Both the position numbers and the translations under genes were made by a program. 41,799 nucleotides of DNA, taken from positions 1 to 41,799 of the forward strand of contig CAAFEX010000003.1 in the NCBI GenBank assembly GCA_900762015.1, given 5' to 3'. The notes beneath the pieces are model-generated. The model was given only the letters and a program-made list of their open reading frames with translations. It had not been told where the DNA came from and ran no database searches. Below are positions 34,543 to 41,799 of the stretch, one piece after another. The stretch's first letter is position 1, and every line of letters starts with the position of its first letter. Origin of the DNA: an uncultured Collinsella sp. (lineage in GTDB: Bacteria; Actinomycetota; Coriobacteriia; Coriobacteriales; Coriobacteriaceae).

Positions 34543-34593
34543 TTGAATATTGTTGACGGTTCGTCAATACTGTTTTTGACACAATGTCAAAAA
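34543..34593. promoter_or_regulatory. Divergent promoter region with two palindromes
   Basis: TTGACG-GTT-CGTCAA (34553-34567) and TTTTTGAC-ACAAT-GTCAAAAA (34573-34593) have centres 23 bp apart. A plus-strand promoter with TTGAAT (34543-34548) and AATACT (34566-34571), 17-bp spacing, overlaps the first. TetR proteins bind such dyads, so these are candidate operators for the adjacent regulator. Confidence 0.6.
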
Positions 34594-34683
34594 TGGCGGG
34601 TGAACGGCATGGGGGCATGCCCGGCCTGCAAAAAAAGAGGGGCGCTGCGGCCTCGTCGGGCTGCGGCAAGAGAAGGGACAACC

Positions 34684-37461
34684 ATGATTCTCAACGGACC
34701 GGGGATTAGTTACACCGAGCCCGACATCGGTTCGGAGTTCGTGCCGCCGCCGCCGGAGCATCCGCGCGAGGCCATCGTCAAGCTGTGCGAGCACTGCACC
34801 AACCGTCTGCTGCATCGCGATGAGCTGCTGGGCTACGAGTACTGGTCGTTTGCTGAGGCCGCAACCGACGAGCAGGCCGAAGTACTCTGCAAGATGAAGA
34901 TGCGCCGTCCCTATACGCTGCCCGAGATGGTCAAGCTCACCGGCATGCCCGAAGCCGATATCGAGAAGATGCTCGACGACATGAGCTACACGGGTCTGCT
35001 CGAGTACAACTGGGAAAACCCCGAGCGCGCCAAGCAGTGGGTGCTGCCCATGCTGGTGCCGGGTTCCGCCGAGTTCCTCAACATGCGCGTGAGCCAGCTC
35101 GAGGAGCACCCGGTCTATGCCAAGTTCTTTGAGCAGGCGTCCAAGGGACCGCTGTCCAAGGCCACGCCGATGGTGCCGCCCGGTGGTGCCGGCATCGGCA
35201 TGCATGTCATTCCGGTCGAGAAGGCTATCGATGCCGCGAGCACGTCGGTGCCGATCGAGCATATCGAGCATTGGCTCGACAAATACGATGGCAAATATGC
35301 CGCCAGCACCTGCAGCTGCCGCGCGAGCCGTCGCGTGATGGGCGAGGGCTGCGCCGACGACCCCGCCGATTGGTGCATTGCCGTGGGCGATATGGCCGAC
35401 TATGTGGTTGAGACCGATCGCGGCCATTATGTAACGCGCGACGAGGTTTACGACATCTTGCGCCAGGCCGAGGACAACGGCTTTGTGCACCAGATCACCA
35501 ATATCGACGGCGAGAACAAGATCTTCGCCATCTGCAACTGCAACGTCAACGTGTGCTATGCCCTGCGCACCTCGCAGCTGTTCAACACGCCCAACCTGTC
35601 GCGCTCGGCCTATGTCGCCAAGGTCGAGAAGGACAAGTGCGTGGCCTGCGGTCGCTGCGTTGAGGTGTGCCCGGCCGGTGCCGCCAAGCTGGGCCAAAAG
35701 CTCTGCAGCAAAAAGGCCGGCGGACAGGTGCCCGAGTATCCGCGCCAGGAGCTGCCCGACGCCACCAAATGGGATCACACCAAGTGGTCGCCCAACTACC
35801 GCAACGACAACCGTATCGAGACGCATGAGTCCGGCACCGCTCCCTGCAAGACGGCCTGCCCCGCGCACGTTGCCGTTCAGGGCTATTTGAAGCTCGCGGC
35901 TCAGGGTCGCTATGACGAGGCCCTAGCACTCATTAAGCGCGAGAACCCGCTGCCCGCTATCTGCGGCCGTGTGTGCAACCGCCGCTGTGAGGATGCCTGC
36001 ACCCGCGGCCGTGTGGATGCCGCCGTGGCTATCGACGAGGTCAAGAAGTTCATCGCCCAGCGCGATCTGGATGCCGCGACCCGCTACGTCCCGCCCGTGG
36101 TGACCCCGACGCGTGCCGGCGGCTTCGACCAGAAGATCGCCATCATCGGCGCCGGTCCGGCCGGTCTGTCCTGCGCCTTCTATCTGGCCGAGAAGGGCTA
36201 CAAGCCCGTCGTGTTCGAGAAGAACGAGCGCCCGGGCGGCATGCTCACCTACGGCATTCCCAGCTTTAAGCTGCAGAAGGACGTCATCGAGGCTGAGGTC
36301 GAGGTTATTCGCCTGATGGGTGCCGAGTTCCGCTATGGCGTGGAGGTCGGTCGCGATGTGACGCTCGACGAGCTGCGCGCGCAGGGCTTTAAGGCCTTCT
36401 ACGTTGCCATTGGCTGCCAGGGCGGCCGCCTTGCCGGCATTTCGGGCGAGGATGCCGAGGACGTGACCGTGGCCGTCGACTTCCTTCGCGAGGTTAACAG
36501 CGGCAAGATCGACGCGCTGCCCGGCCGCACCATCGTGGTGGGCGGCGGCAACGTGGCCATCGACGTTGCCCGCAACGCCTGCCGTCTGGGTTCCGAGCAC
36601 GTTGAGATGTTCTGCCTGGAGAGTGAGGCCCAGATGCCCGCCAGCGAGGAGGAGCGTCGCGAGGCCGTTGAGGACGGCGCTCACATCAGCTGCGGCTGGG
36701 GCCCCAAGGAGATTCACCTGGACGAGGCCGGTCGTGTGTGCGGTATCACCTTCAAGCGCTGCACGCGTGTCTTTGACGACGAGGGCCGTTTTGCGCCCGA
36801 GTACGACGAGAACGATCTGCGCCGTGTCGATGCCGACCGTGTCGTCATGTCGATTGGCCAGTCCATTGTGTGGGGCGATCTGCTGGCTGACTCCAAGGTG
36901 GAGCTCGGCCGCGGCCAGGGTGCCCTTGCCGATCCCCAGACTTACCAGACCGCCGAACCCGACATCTTTGTGGGTGGCGACGTCTACACTGGCCCCAGCT
37001 TTGCCATCGACGCTATCGCCGCCGGTCACGAGGCCGCGGTGTCCATCCATCGCTTTGTGCAGCCGGGCTCCACGCTCACCATCGGCCGCAACCAGCGCCG
37101 CTACACCGCGCTCGACCGCAACGACGTTGTGCTCGAGAGCTACGACAACGCGAGCCGCGAGGTTGCGCATGTGGACCGCGAACGCGAGAAGGCTGCGCCG
37201 TTTAGCGAGTATGTTGAGACCTTTACCGAGGAGCAGGTGCGCGCCGAGACCGCCCGCTGCCTGGGCTGCGGCGCCTCGATCGTCGACCCCAACAAGTGCA
37301 TCGGCTGCGGCCTGTGCACCACCAAGTGCGCGTTTGACGCTATCCATCTGGATCGCGACCGCCCCGAGTGCTCTACGATGGTCAAATACGAGCAAAAGCT
37401 CCCAAGCCTCGGCAAGTATGCTTTAAAGCGTGCAATCAAAATCAAGTTCGGTCGTAAATAG
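34684..37461 (+). CDS. Large Fe-S / FAD / NAD(P) oxidoreductase, GltD-like
   Basis: A 925-residue fusion. Residues about 1-300: unfamiliar domain with a winged-helix-like part and cysteine groups CSCR and CNCNVNVC. Ferredoxin motif CVACGRCVEVCP starting near Cys319. GltD-type N-terminal Fe-S domain (about 388-460: CKTACPAH, CGRVCNRRCEDAC). FAD-binding GAGPAG at 489. NAD(P)-binding GGGNVAIDVARN near 620 and GGDVYTGPSFAIDAIAAG near 765. C-terminal ferredoxin motifs from CLGCGAS (Cys859) to CIGCGLCTTKCAFDA. It should pass electrons between NAD(P)H, FAD and several clusters; it is not glutamate synthase, as no large subunit is present. AAGGG precedes ATG 34684. Divergent from TetR. Confidence 0.85.
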   Translation: MILNGPGISYTEPDIGSEFVPPPPEHPREAIVKLCEHCTNRLLHRDELLGYEYWSFAEAATDEQAEVLCKMKMRRPYTLPEMVKLTGMPEADIEKMLDDMSYTGLLEYNWENPERAKQWVLPMLVPGSAEFLNMRVSQLEEHPVYAKFFEQASKGPLSKATPMVPPGGAGIGMHVIPVEKAIDAASTSVPIEHIEHWLDKYDGKYAASTCSCRASRRVMGEGCADDPADWCIAVGDMADYVVETDRGHYVTRDEVYDILRQAEDNGFVHQITNIDGENKIFAICNCNVNVCYALRTSQLFNTPNLSRSAYVAKVEKDKCVACGRCVEVCPAGAAKLGQKLCSKKAGGQVPEYPRQELPDATKWDHTKWSPNYRNDNRIETHESGTAPCKTACPAHVAVQGYLKLAAQGRYDEALALIKRENPLPAICGRVCNRRCEDACTRGRVDAAVAIDEVKKFIAQRDLDAATRYVPPVVTPTRAGGFDQKIAIIGAGPAGLSCAFYLAEKGYKPVVFEKNERPGGMLTYGIPSFKLQKDVIEAEVEVIRLMGAEFRYGVEVGRDVTLDELRAQGFKAFYVAIGCQGGRLAGISGEDAEDVTVAVDFLREVNSGKIDALPGRTIVVGGGNVAIDVARNACRLGSEHVEMFCLESEAQMPASEEERREAVEDGAHISCGWGPKEIHLDEAGRVCGITFKRCTRVFDDEGRFAPEYDENDLRRVDADRVVMSIGQSIVWGDLLADSKVELGRGQGALADPQTYQTAEPDIFVGGDVYTGPSFAIDAIAAGHEAAVSIHRFVQPGSTLTIGRNQRRYTALDRNDVVLESYDNASREVAHVDREREKAAPFSEYVETFTEEQVRAETARCLGCGASIVDPNKCIGCGLCTTKCAFDAIHLDRDRPECSTMVKYEQKLPSLGKYALKRAIKIKFGRK

Positions 37462-37476
37462 GTAACCATGGCGGGT

Positions 37477-37518
37477 AAGGGGACGGCGCAGGCTAGACTT
37501 CGCCGTCCCCTTGCTTTG
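37477..37518 (+). terminator. Terminator downstream of the oxidoreductase
   Basis: AAGGGGACGGCG (37477-37488) pairs exactly with CGCCGTCCCCTT (37501-37512), followed by GCTTTG. It lies 45 bp before hypA. Confidence 0.75.
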
Positions 37519-37557
37519 AGTTTGCATCGCATCAACCGTTGTTGAAAGGTTTCTACC

Positions 37558-37986
37558 TTGCATGAATTGGGAATCGTTTATCACATTATTCGTGATGTTG
37601 AGAACGTGGCGCGCGCCAATGGCGTGCGTCGCGTTTCGAGCGTGACGTTGCTACTGGGCGAGGTCTCGGGCGTCGTTCCCGACTTGCTGCTCGACGCTTG
37701 GCGCTGGGCAGCAGATAAAAAGCCTATCACCGAGGACGCGGAGCTTATCGTGGAGCCCGTCGAGGCCGTGACACATTGCGAGGCGTGCGGCTGCGACTAC
37801 GCGACGGTCGAGCACGGCAAGACCTGTCCCCAGTGCGGTAGCGGCGAGACCTATTTGCTGCAGGGCCAAGAGGTAATGATCAAACAGATCGAGACCCCCG
37901 ACGAGGACCCGGCAGACGCTGCTCCTGACGGCCTCTCCGACGCCCCCGATGCCGTCGACGCCGCCAACCCTCTCCACATCGCCTAA
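37558..37986 (+). CDS. hypA: Hydrogenase nickel incorporation protein HypA
   Basis: A 142-residue HypA. It must start at TTG 37558, because the protein then reads MHE, and His2 with the N-terminal amine is the nickel site. AAAGG lies upstream. The zinc site is Cys74/Cys77 (CEAC) and Cys90/Cys93 (CPQC). An extra acidic, Asp/Ala/Pro-rich tail of about 30 residues extends beyond the usual family end. It delivers nickel to the NiFe-hydrogenase large subunit with HypB, which is not in the window. It is 28 kb from hypFCDE. Confidence 0.94.
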   Translation: MHELGIVYHIIRDVENVARANGVRRVSSVTLLLGEVSGVVPDLLLDAWRWAADKKPITEDAELIVEPVEAVTHCEACGCDYATVEHGKTCPQCGSGETYLLQGQEVMIKQIETPDEDPADAAPDGLSDAPDAVDAANPLHIA

Positions 37987-38323
37987 CATCCAATGACTAC
38001 ATGGGCTAGAGTTCTAAACATATTTGCTTCGGTTAGTCAAGTCATGTCTGTTTAAACAAAATGGTGGCACGCAGACGCATTGGGATCAACCTAAAAGAGG
38101 TCTTAACGAACAGTGCACCTTTATATGTCTTTGAAAGCAATCAGCAAATCACGTTTTAGCAGGCAATAAGCTGTAAACCGGCAACGTAATCAATTTGTAA
38201 CAAACTTAGACGTTTAAACAAATAATCCAACCTTTTGCGAATTTAGCTATAATTCCACAATCCAAACAGGTATACTCCTTTCATGTCGTGTAGGAAATAC
38301 GTAGACAAAAAGGAGGTTATGTG
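37987..38323. promoter_or_regulatory. AT-rich control region of the mannose-type PTS operon
   Basis: A 337-bp gene-free region, far richer in A and T than its surroundings. It holds a -10-like TATAAT at 38248-38253, a second TATACT at 38271-38276, and two identical 11-bp copies of GTTTAAACAAA at 38050-38060 and 38212-38222. No convincing -35 is seen. The repeats may bind an activator or repressor of the PTS operon. Confidence 0.5.
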
Positions 38324-39313
38324 ATGGTAAGTATTGTTCTTGCTAGCCACGGGGACTTGGCAGCTGGAATCAAGCAGACGGGCTCGATGGTCTTTGGCGA
38401 TCAGCCGTCTGTTGCCGTGGTCTCGCTCGAGCCGAGCATGGGCCCCGACGATTTCCGTGCCAAGGTCGAGGAAGCAGTCGCTTCCTTCGAGGACCAGGAG
38501 CAGGTGCTCTTCCTCGTTGATCTGTGGGGCGGCACGCCGTTCAACCAGATCAGCGGGCTCATCGAGGGCCACGATTCCTGGGCTATCGTCACCGGTGTCA
38601 ACCTGCCTATGCTCATCGAGGCATATTCGCAGCGCTTTGACGCAAAGAACACTGCACATGCGATCGCAAAACATCTCGTGACTGAGGCTAAGGCTGGCGT
38701 GCGCGTCAAGCCCGAGTCTCTGGAGCCCGAGGAGAAGAAGCCGGCTGCGGCCGCCGCTGCTCCTGCAGGCGCCATCCCTCCGGGAACGGTCATCGGCGAC
38801 GGGCACATCAAGATTGCCCACGTCCGTATCGACACCCGTCTGCTGCATGGTCAGGTGGCCACCACGTGGACCAAGCAGATCAACCCCAACCGCATCATCG
38901 TGGTTTCCGACGGCGTTGCTCACGACGAGCTCCGCAAGACCATGATCGAGCAGGCTGCCCCTCCGGGAGTCCATGCCAACGTCGTTCCCATCAAGAAGAT
39001 GGCCGAGGTCGTCAAGGACACGCGCTTTGGTGACACCAAGGCCATGCTGCTCTTTGAGAACCCGCAGGATCTGCTCAAGGCCATCGAGGCCGGCGTCGAC
39101 ATCAAGGAAGTCAACATCGGTTCCATGGCTCACTCCAAGGGCAAGGTCGTCGTCACCAACGCCGTCGCTATGGGCGATGACGACGTTAAGACTCTCGAGG
39201 CTCTCAAGGCCAAGGGCGTCAAGTTCGAGGTCCGCAAGGTTCCTTCGGATTCCTCCGAGGATCTCGACGCCATGTTGAAGAAAGCTAAGGCCGAACTGGC
39301 CGCTCAAGCATAG
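38324..39313 (+). CDS. manX: PTS mannose-family EIIAB component
   Basis: A 329-residue cytosolic protein with two phosphorylated domains: EIIA (about 1-125, His9 in LASHGD) and EIIB (about 160-329, His175 in RLLHGQVATTW), joined by an Ala/Pro-rich linker (KKPAAAAAAPAGAIPPG). It moves phosphate from HPr to the incoming sugar. AAGGAGG at 38310-38316 sets the start. It is the first gene of a IIAB-IIC-IID operon. The sugar may be mannose, glucose or an amino sugar. Confidence 0.95.
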   Translation: MVSIVLASHGDLAAGIKQTGSMVFGDQPSVAVVSLEPSMGPDDFRAKVEEAVASFEDQEQVLFLVDLWGGTPFNQISGLIEGHDSWAIVTGVNLPMLIEAYSQRFDAKNTAHAIAKHLVTEAKAGVRVKPESLEPEEKKPAAAAAAPAGAIPPGTVIGDGHIKIAHVRIDTRLLHGQVATTWTKQINPNRIIVVSDGVAHDELRKTMIEQAAPPGVHANVVPIKKMAEVVKDTRFGDTKAMLLFENPQDLLKAIEAGVDIKEVNIGSMAHSKGKVVVTNAVAMGDDDVKTLEALKAKGVKFEVRKVPSDSSEDLDAMLKKAKAELAAQA

Positions 39314-39331
39314 TAAAGGAGGGTCCGATAC

Positions 39332-40150
39332 ATGTCTGCAATCACTATTCTGCTTGTTGCGATTGTCGCGTTGCTTGCCGGTATGGAAGGCATTCTGGAT
39401 GAGTTCCAGTTCCATCAGCCGCTCGTGGCATGCACGCTTATCGGTCTCGTAACCGGTCACCTTCAGGAGGGCATCCTCCTGGGCGGTTCGCTCCAGATGA
39501 TGGCCCTTGGCTGGGCTAACGTTGGCGCCGCTGTCGCGCCTGACGCCGCTCTGGCCTCGGTCGCTTCTTCGATCATCATGGTGCTCGCCCTCAACGGTGG
39601 CGCCACTGATTCGGCAAAGGCCGTTACCGCCGCCATCGCCGTCGCCGTCCCGCTGTCGGTCGCTGGTCTGTTCCTGACCATGATCTGCCGTACCATTGCT
39701 ACCGCTATCGCTCACGCCATGGACGGTTGCGCCGAGAAGGGCGACTTCTCCGGCATCGAGCGCTGGCAGTATGCTGCCATCCTCATGCAGGGCCTTCGTA
39801 TCGCCATCCCGGCAGTGCTTCTGTGCGTCATCCCGGCCGAGGCCGTTACCAACGCGCTTAACGCTATGCCCGACTGGCTGTCCGGCGGTATGGCTGTCGG
39901 CGGCGGCATGGTCGCTTCCGTCGGTTACGCCATGGTCATCAACATGATGGCCACCAAGGAGACCTGGCCGTTCTTCGTCCTCGGCTTTGTCCTTGCTGCC
40001 ATCCCTCAGCTCACGCTGATCGCCCTTGGTCTCATCGGCATCTCCCTTGCCCTCATCTACCTTGGCCTTAAGGATCTGGCCAAGCAGGGTGGCGGCATGG
40101 GCGGTGGCTCCGGCGACCCGCTCGGCGACATTCTGAACGATTACGAGTAG
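39332..40150 (+). CDS. manY: PTS mannose-family EIIC permease
   Basis: A 272-residue membrane protein with six or more hydrophobic segments and the family motif region GSLQMMALGWANVGAAVAPDAALAS. With EIID it forms the sugar channel. It follows IIAB by 18 bp with AAAGGAGGG upstream of its ATG. The C-terminus is Gly-rich. Confidence 0.95.
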   Translation: MSAITILLVAIVALLAGMEGILDEFQFHQPLVACTLIGLVTGHLQEGILLGGSLQMMALGWANVGAAVAPDAALASVASSIIMVLALNGGATDSAKAVTAAIAVAVPLSVAGLFLTMICRTIATAIAHAMDGCAEKGDFSGIERWQYAAILMQGLRIAIPAVLLCVIPAEAVTNALNAMPDWLSGGMAVGGGMVASVGYAMVINMMATKETWPFFVLGFVLAAIPQLTLIALGLIGISLALIYLGLKDLAKQGGGMGGGSGDPLGDILNDYE

Positions 40151-40166
40151 GAGGGGAGTGATACAT

Positions 40167-41087
40167 ATGGCAGAGAACAAGATTCAGCTCACCAAGGCTG
40201 ACCGCAAGAAGGTTTGCTTCCGTCATCAGTTCCTTCAGGGCTCGTGGAACTACGAGCGTATGCAGAACGGCGGCTGGTGCTTCGCAATGATCCCTGCGAT
40301 CAAGAAGCTCTACACCAGCAAGGATGACCAGATTGCCGCTCTTAAGCGCCACCTGGAGTTCTATAACACCCACCCCTATGTTTCCGCCCCCGTCATTGGC
40401 GTTACCCTCGCCCTCGAGGAGGAGCGCGCCAACGGTGCTCCGATCGATGACGTCGCCATCCAGGGCGTCAAGGTCGGTATGATGGGCCCGCTCGCCGGCG
40501 TCGGTGACCCCGTCTTCTGGTTCACCCTTCGCCCGATTCTGGGCGCTCTGGGCGCTTCCCTGGCCCTGTCCGGCAGCATCGCCGGTCCGTTGCTGTTCTT
40601 CTTCGCGTGGAACATCATCCGTTACGCCTTCCTGTGGTACACGCAGGAGTTTGGCTACAAGGTCGGCTCCTCCATCGCCAAGGACCTCTCCGGTGGTCTG
40701 ATGGGCAAGGTCACCGAGGGCGCTTCCATCCTGGGTATGTTCATCATCGGCGCCCTGGTCGAGCGCTGGGTGTCCATTTCCTTCACCCCGATCGTCTCCA
40801 CGGTCAAGCAGTCTGCTGGCGCCTTTATCGACTGGGCTAGCCTGCCCTCCGGTTCCGAGGGTATCAAGGAAGCGCTGACGATGTACAACTCCGTCGGTGC
40901 TACCGCCCTTGATCAGATGAAGGTCACCACGCTTCAGGCCAACCTCGATCAGCTCATCCCCGGCCTTGCCGCCGTGTGCCTGACCCTGCTGGTCTGCAAG
41001 CTCCTCAAGAAGAAGGTCAGCCCGATCGTCATCATCCTGGCTCTCTTCGCCGTCGGCATCATCGGTCGCTTCTGCGGCTTCATGTAA
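40167..41087 (+). CDS. manZ: PTS mannose-family EIID permease
   Basis: A 306-residue protein of the EIID family: a cytosolic N-terminal half with FLQGSWNYERMQNGGWCFAMIPAI and HPYVSAPVIGVTLALEE, the GPLAGVGDPVFWFTLRPI motif, and membrane segments toward the C-terminus. ATG 40167 is preferred (GAGGGGAG upstream); an in-frame GTG nine bases earlier is possible. It lies 16 bp after EIIC and completes the permease. Confidence 0.95.
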   Translation: MAENKIQLTKADRKKVCFRHQFLQGSWNYERMQNGGWCFAMIPAIKKLYTSKDDQIAALKRHLEFYNTHPYVSAPVIGVTLALEEERANGAPIDDVAIQGVKVGMMGPLAGVGDPVFWFTLRPILGALGASLALSGSIAGPLLFFFAWNIIRYAFLWYTQEFGYKVGSSIAKDLSGGLMGKVTEGASILGMFIIGALVERWVSISFTPIVSTVKQSAGAFIDWASLPSGSEGIKEALTMYNSVGATALDQMKVTTLQANLDQLIPGLAAVCLTLLVCKLLKKKVSPIVIILALFAVGIIGRFCGFM

Positions 41088-41143
41088 GTACGCTTCGGCT
41101 TAAGACCGAGAATTGCTAGGCAAGGGCTTTTGAGCCATTGAAA

Positions 41144-41188
41144 CGGACCGCACCCGGTGGGTACACTGGATGCGGTCCGATTGTTTTT
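41144..41188 (+). terminator. Hairpin terminator between EIID and the DUF956 gene
   Basis: CGGACCGCA (41144-41152) pairs exactly with TGCGGTCCG (41171-41179), followed by ATTGTTTTTATT. The DUF956 ribosome binding site starts four bases later, so the last gene depends on read-through or on a separate promoter. Confidence 0.75.
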
Positions 41189-41207
41189 ATTGGAGGGCGA
41201 GGCGCGT

Positions 41208-41606
41208 ATGGCGCAATCTCAGAACAGCACGGTCGATCTGGCAACGCCGGCAACCTGCCTGATGGGGCTTACCAGCCACGGTAACGTGATGGTGGGCAAT
41301 AAGGCGTTCGAGTATTACAACGAGCGTAATCCCGAGGATTATATTCAAATCCCGTGGGACGAGGTCGACTATATTGCCGCCGAGGTTTTGCGCGGCACCA
41401 AGAAGATCACGCGTTTTGCCATCTTCACCAAGGACAACGGTCACTTTACGTTTTCGACGCGCGACGACAAAGAGACGTTGCGCGCGGTCCGCAAGTACGT
41501 CGACGAGGACAAGCTCGTGCGTTCGCCCGACTTTATCGATGTGACGGCCAAGGGTGCCAAGAGCATCCCTTCCGTTATCAAAAACCTCTTCCACAAAGGC
41601 AACTAG
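41208..41606 (+). CDS. DUF956 (ManO-like) protein linked to mannose PTS
   Basis: A 132-residue, PH-domain-like small protein. DUF956 proteins, called ManO in some Firmicutes, are found almost only next to mannose-type PTS operons and are thought to influence their regulation. Seen here: SHGNVMVGNKAFEYYN, IPWDEVDYIAAEV and GHFTFSTRDDKETLRAVRKYV. The start at 41208 follows GGAGGGCGAGG; an earlier in-frame start lies within the terminator hairpin. It is the last gene of the PTS locus. Confidence 0.85.
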   Translation: MAQSQNSTVDLATPATCLMGLTSHGNVMVGNKAFEYYNERNPEDYIQIPWDEVDYIAAEVLRGTKKITRFAIFTKDNGHFTFSTRDDKETLRAVRKYVDEDKLVRSPDFIDVTAKGAKSIPSVIKNLFHKGN

Positions 41607-41662
41607 TCGCCTGCGACGTTCTTAAGCGACTAGTCATTAAAGAACGTCGCAAGCGACTGGTT
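41601..41662. repeat. Palindrome with ACGTTCTT arms at the DUF956 stop codon
   Basis: AACTAGTCGC-C-TGCGACGTTCTT (41601-41623) pairs with AAGAACGTCGCA-A-GCGACTGGTT (41640-41662), with two mismatches. The left arm contains the stop codon. The ACGTTCTT part is shared with the direct repeats at 3015-3083. Confidence 0.7.
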
Positions 41663-41717
41663 GATTTCCGATCTCAGCCGAACACATTGAACAAATAGGC
41701 CATTCCCGCAGCTAGCC

Positions 41718-41760
41718 GAACGCCCCCGAGGTCCCATCCGGGACCCGGGGGCGGCGTTTT
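41718..41760 (+). terminator. Terminator of the PTS / DUF956 locus
   Basis: GCCCCCG-A-GGTCCC pairs with GGGACC-C-GGGGGC (one mismatch), followed by GGCGTTTT. No supported gene follows in the last 39 bases. Confidence 0.8.
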
Positions 41761-41799
41761 CCCAGTTGAAGGAACGGTGGAGATGTGTTTCGATAGGTC

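Noticed and set aside
38065..38080. Sigma-54-like TGGCAC...GCAT promoter before the mannose PTS
   Set aside because: The GG-to-GC spacing is nine bases instead of ten, it lies 240 bp from the gene, and actinobacteria generally lack RpoN.
38243..40180. Long open frame opposite the PTS genes
   Set aside because: Antisense shadow spanning two clear PTS genes; no start site or domain support.
41782..41799. Start of a further gene at the right edge
   Set aside because: An ATG directly abuts a GGAG, giving no proper spacing, and only a few codons are visible.

Overview
This window looks like a chromosomal piece of a high-GC anaerobic actinobacterium of the class Coriobacteriia, most likely Collinsella or a close relative. 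That is an inference from gene content and style: a dnaK-grpE-dnaJ-hspR chaperone cluster, a NiaR-controlled nadABC operon, NiFe-hydrogenase maturation genes, a mannose-family PTS, GC-rich coding with AT-rich promoters, and intergenic spaces packed with hairpin repeats. No rRNA, tRNA, phage or transposase gene was found.

Layout. 1-2.8 kb: the 5' end of a minus-strand gene behind a cluster of repeated operators, an RpiR-type sugar-phosphate regulator, a stand-alone PTS EIIA(Glc) protein and a lipoprotein. 3.3-10.1 kb, minus strand: a HAD phosphatase and hydrogenase maturation genes hypF, hypC, hypD, hypE, preceded by nikR and a small unknown gene. hypA lies 28 kb away at 37.6 kb, and neither hypB nor hydrogenase subunits are in the window. 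10.3-13.4 kb: thioredoxin, an unknown protein and an AgrC/LytTR-type two-component pair. 13.6-17.5 kb: nadA-nadB-nadC-niaR, with a large palindrome over the promoter that fits NiaR autoregulation. 17.8-30.6 kb: ferredoxin, the dnaK chaperone cluster, an aconitase-family hydratase, two unknown exported or membrane-anchored proteins, and clpB. clpB shares a promoter block with dnaK. 30.7-37.5 kb: two unknown proteins, then a divergent module of a TetR regulator with a polytopic membrane protein facing a 925-residue Fe-S/FAD/NAD(P) oxidoreductase. 37.6-41.8 kb: hypA, then PTS IIAB, IIC, IID and a DUF956 protein.

Functional threads. (1) Nickel and hydrogenase: NikR, HypA and HypCDEF. (2) NAD: de novo quinolinate route under niacin control. 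(3) Proteostasis: DnaK/GrpE/DnaJ/ClpB with HspR. (4) Carbon uptake: EIIA(Glc), mannose-type PTS, RpiR. (5) An uncharacterised redox module with TetR.

The most unusual material is non-coding. Four families of structured intergenic repeats occur: R1, a nested-stem element downstream of genes whose outer stem changes sequence between copies while keeping its pairing; R2, hairpins with a constant GGGAC core and variable arms; R3, triplets of GGAAA...TTTCC hairpins; R4, a triplet of CTGTAACA hairpins. The gene for the polytopic membrane protein carries an in-frame TGA at codon 6, downstream of a strong ribosome binding site and in the same frame as the rest of the protein.
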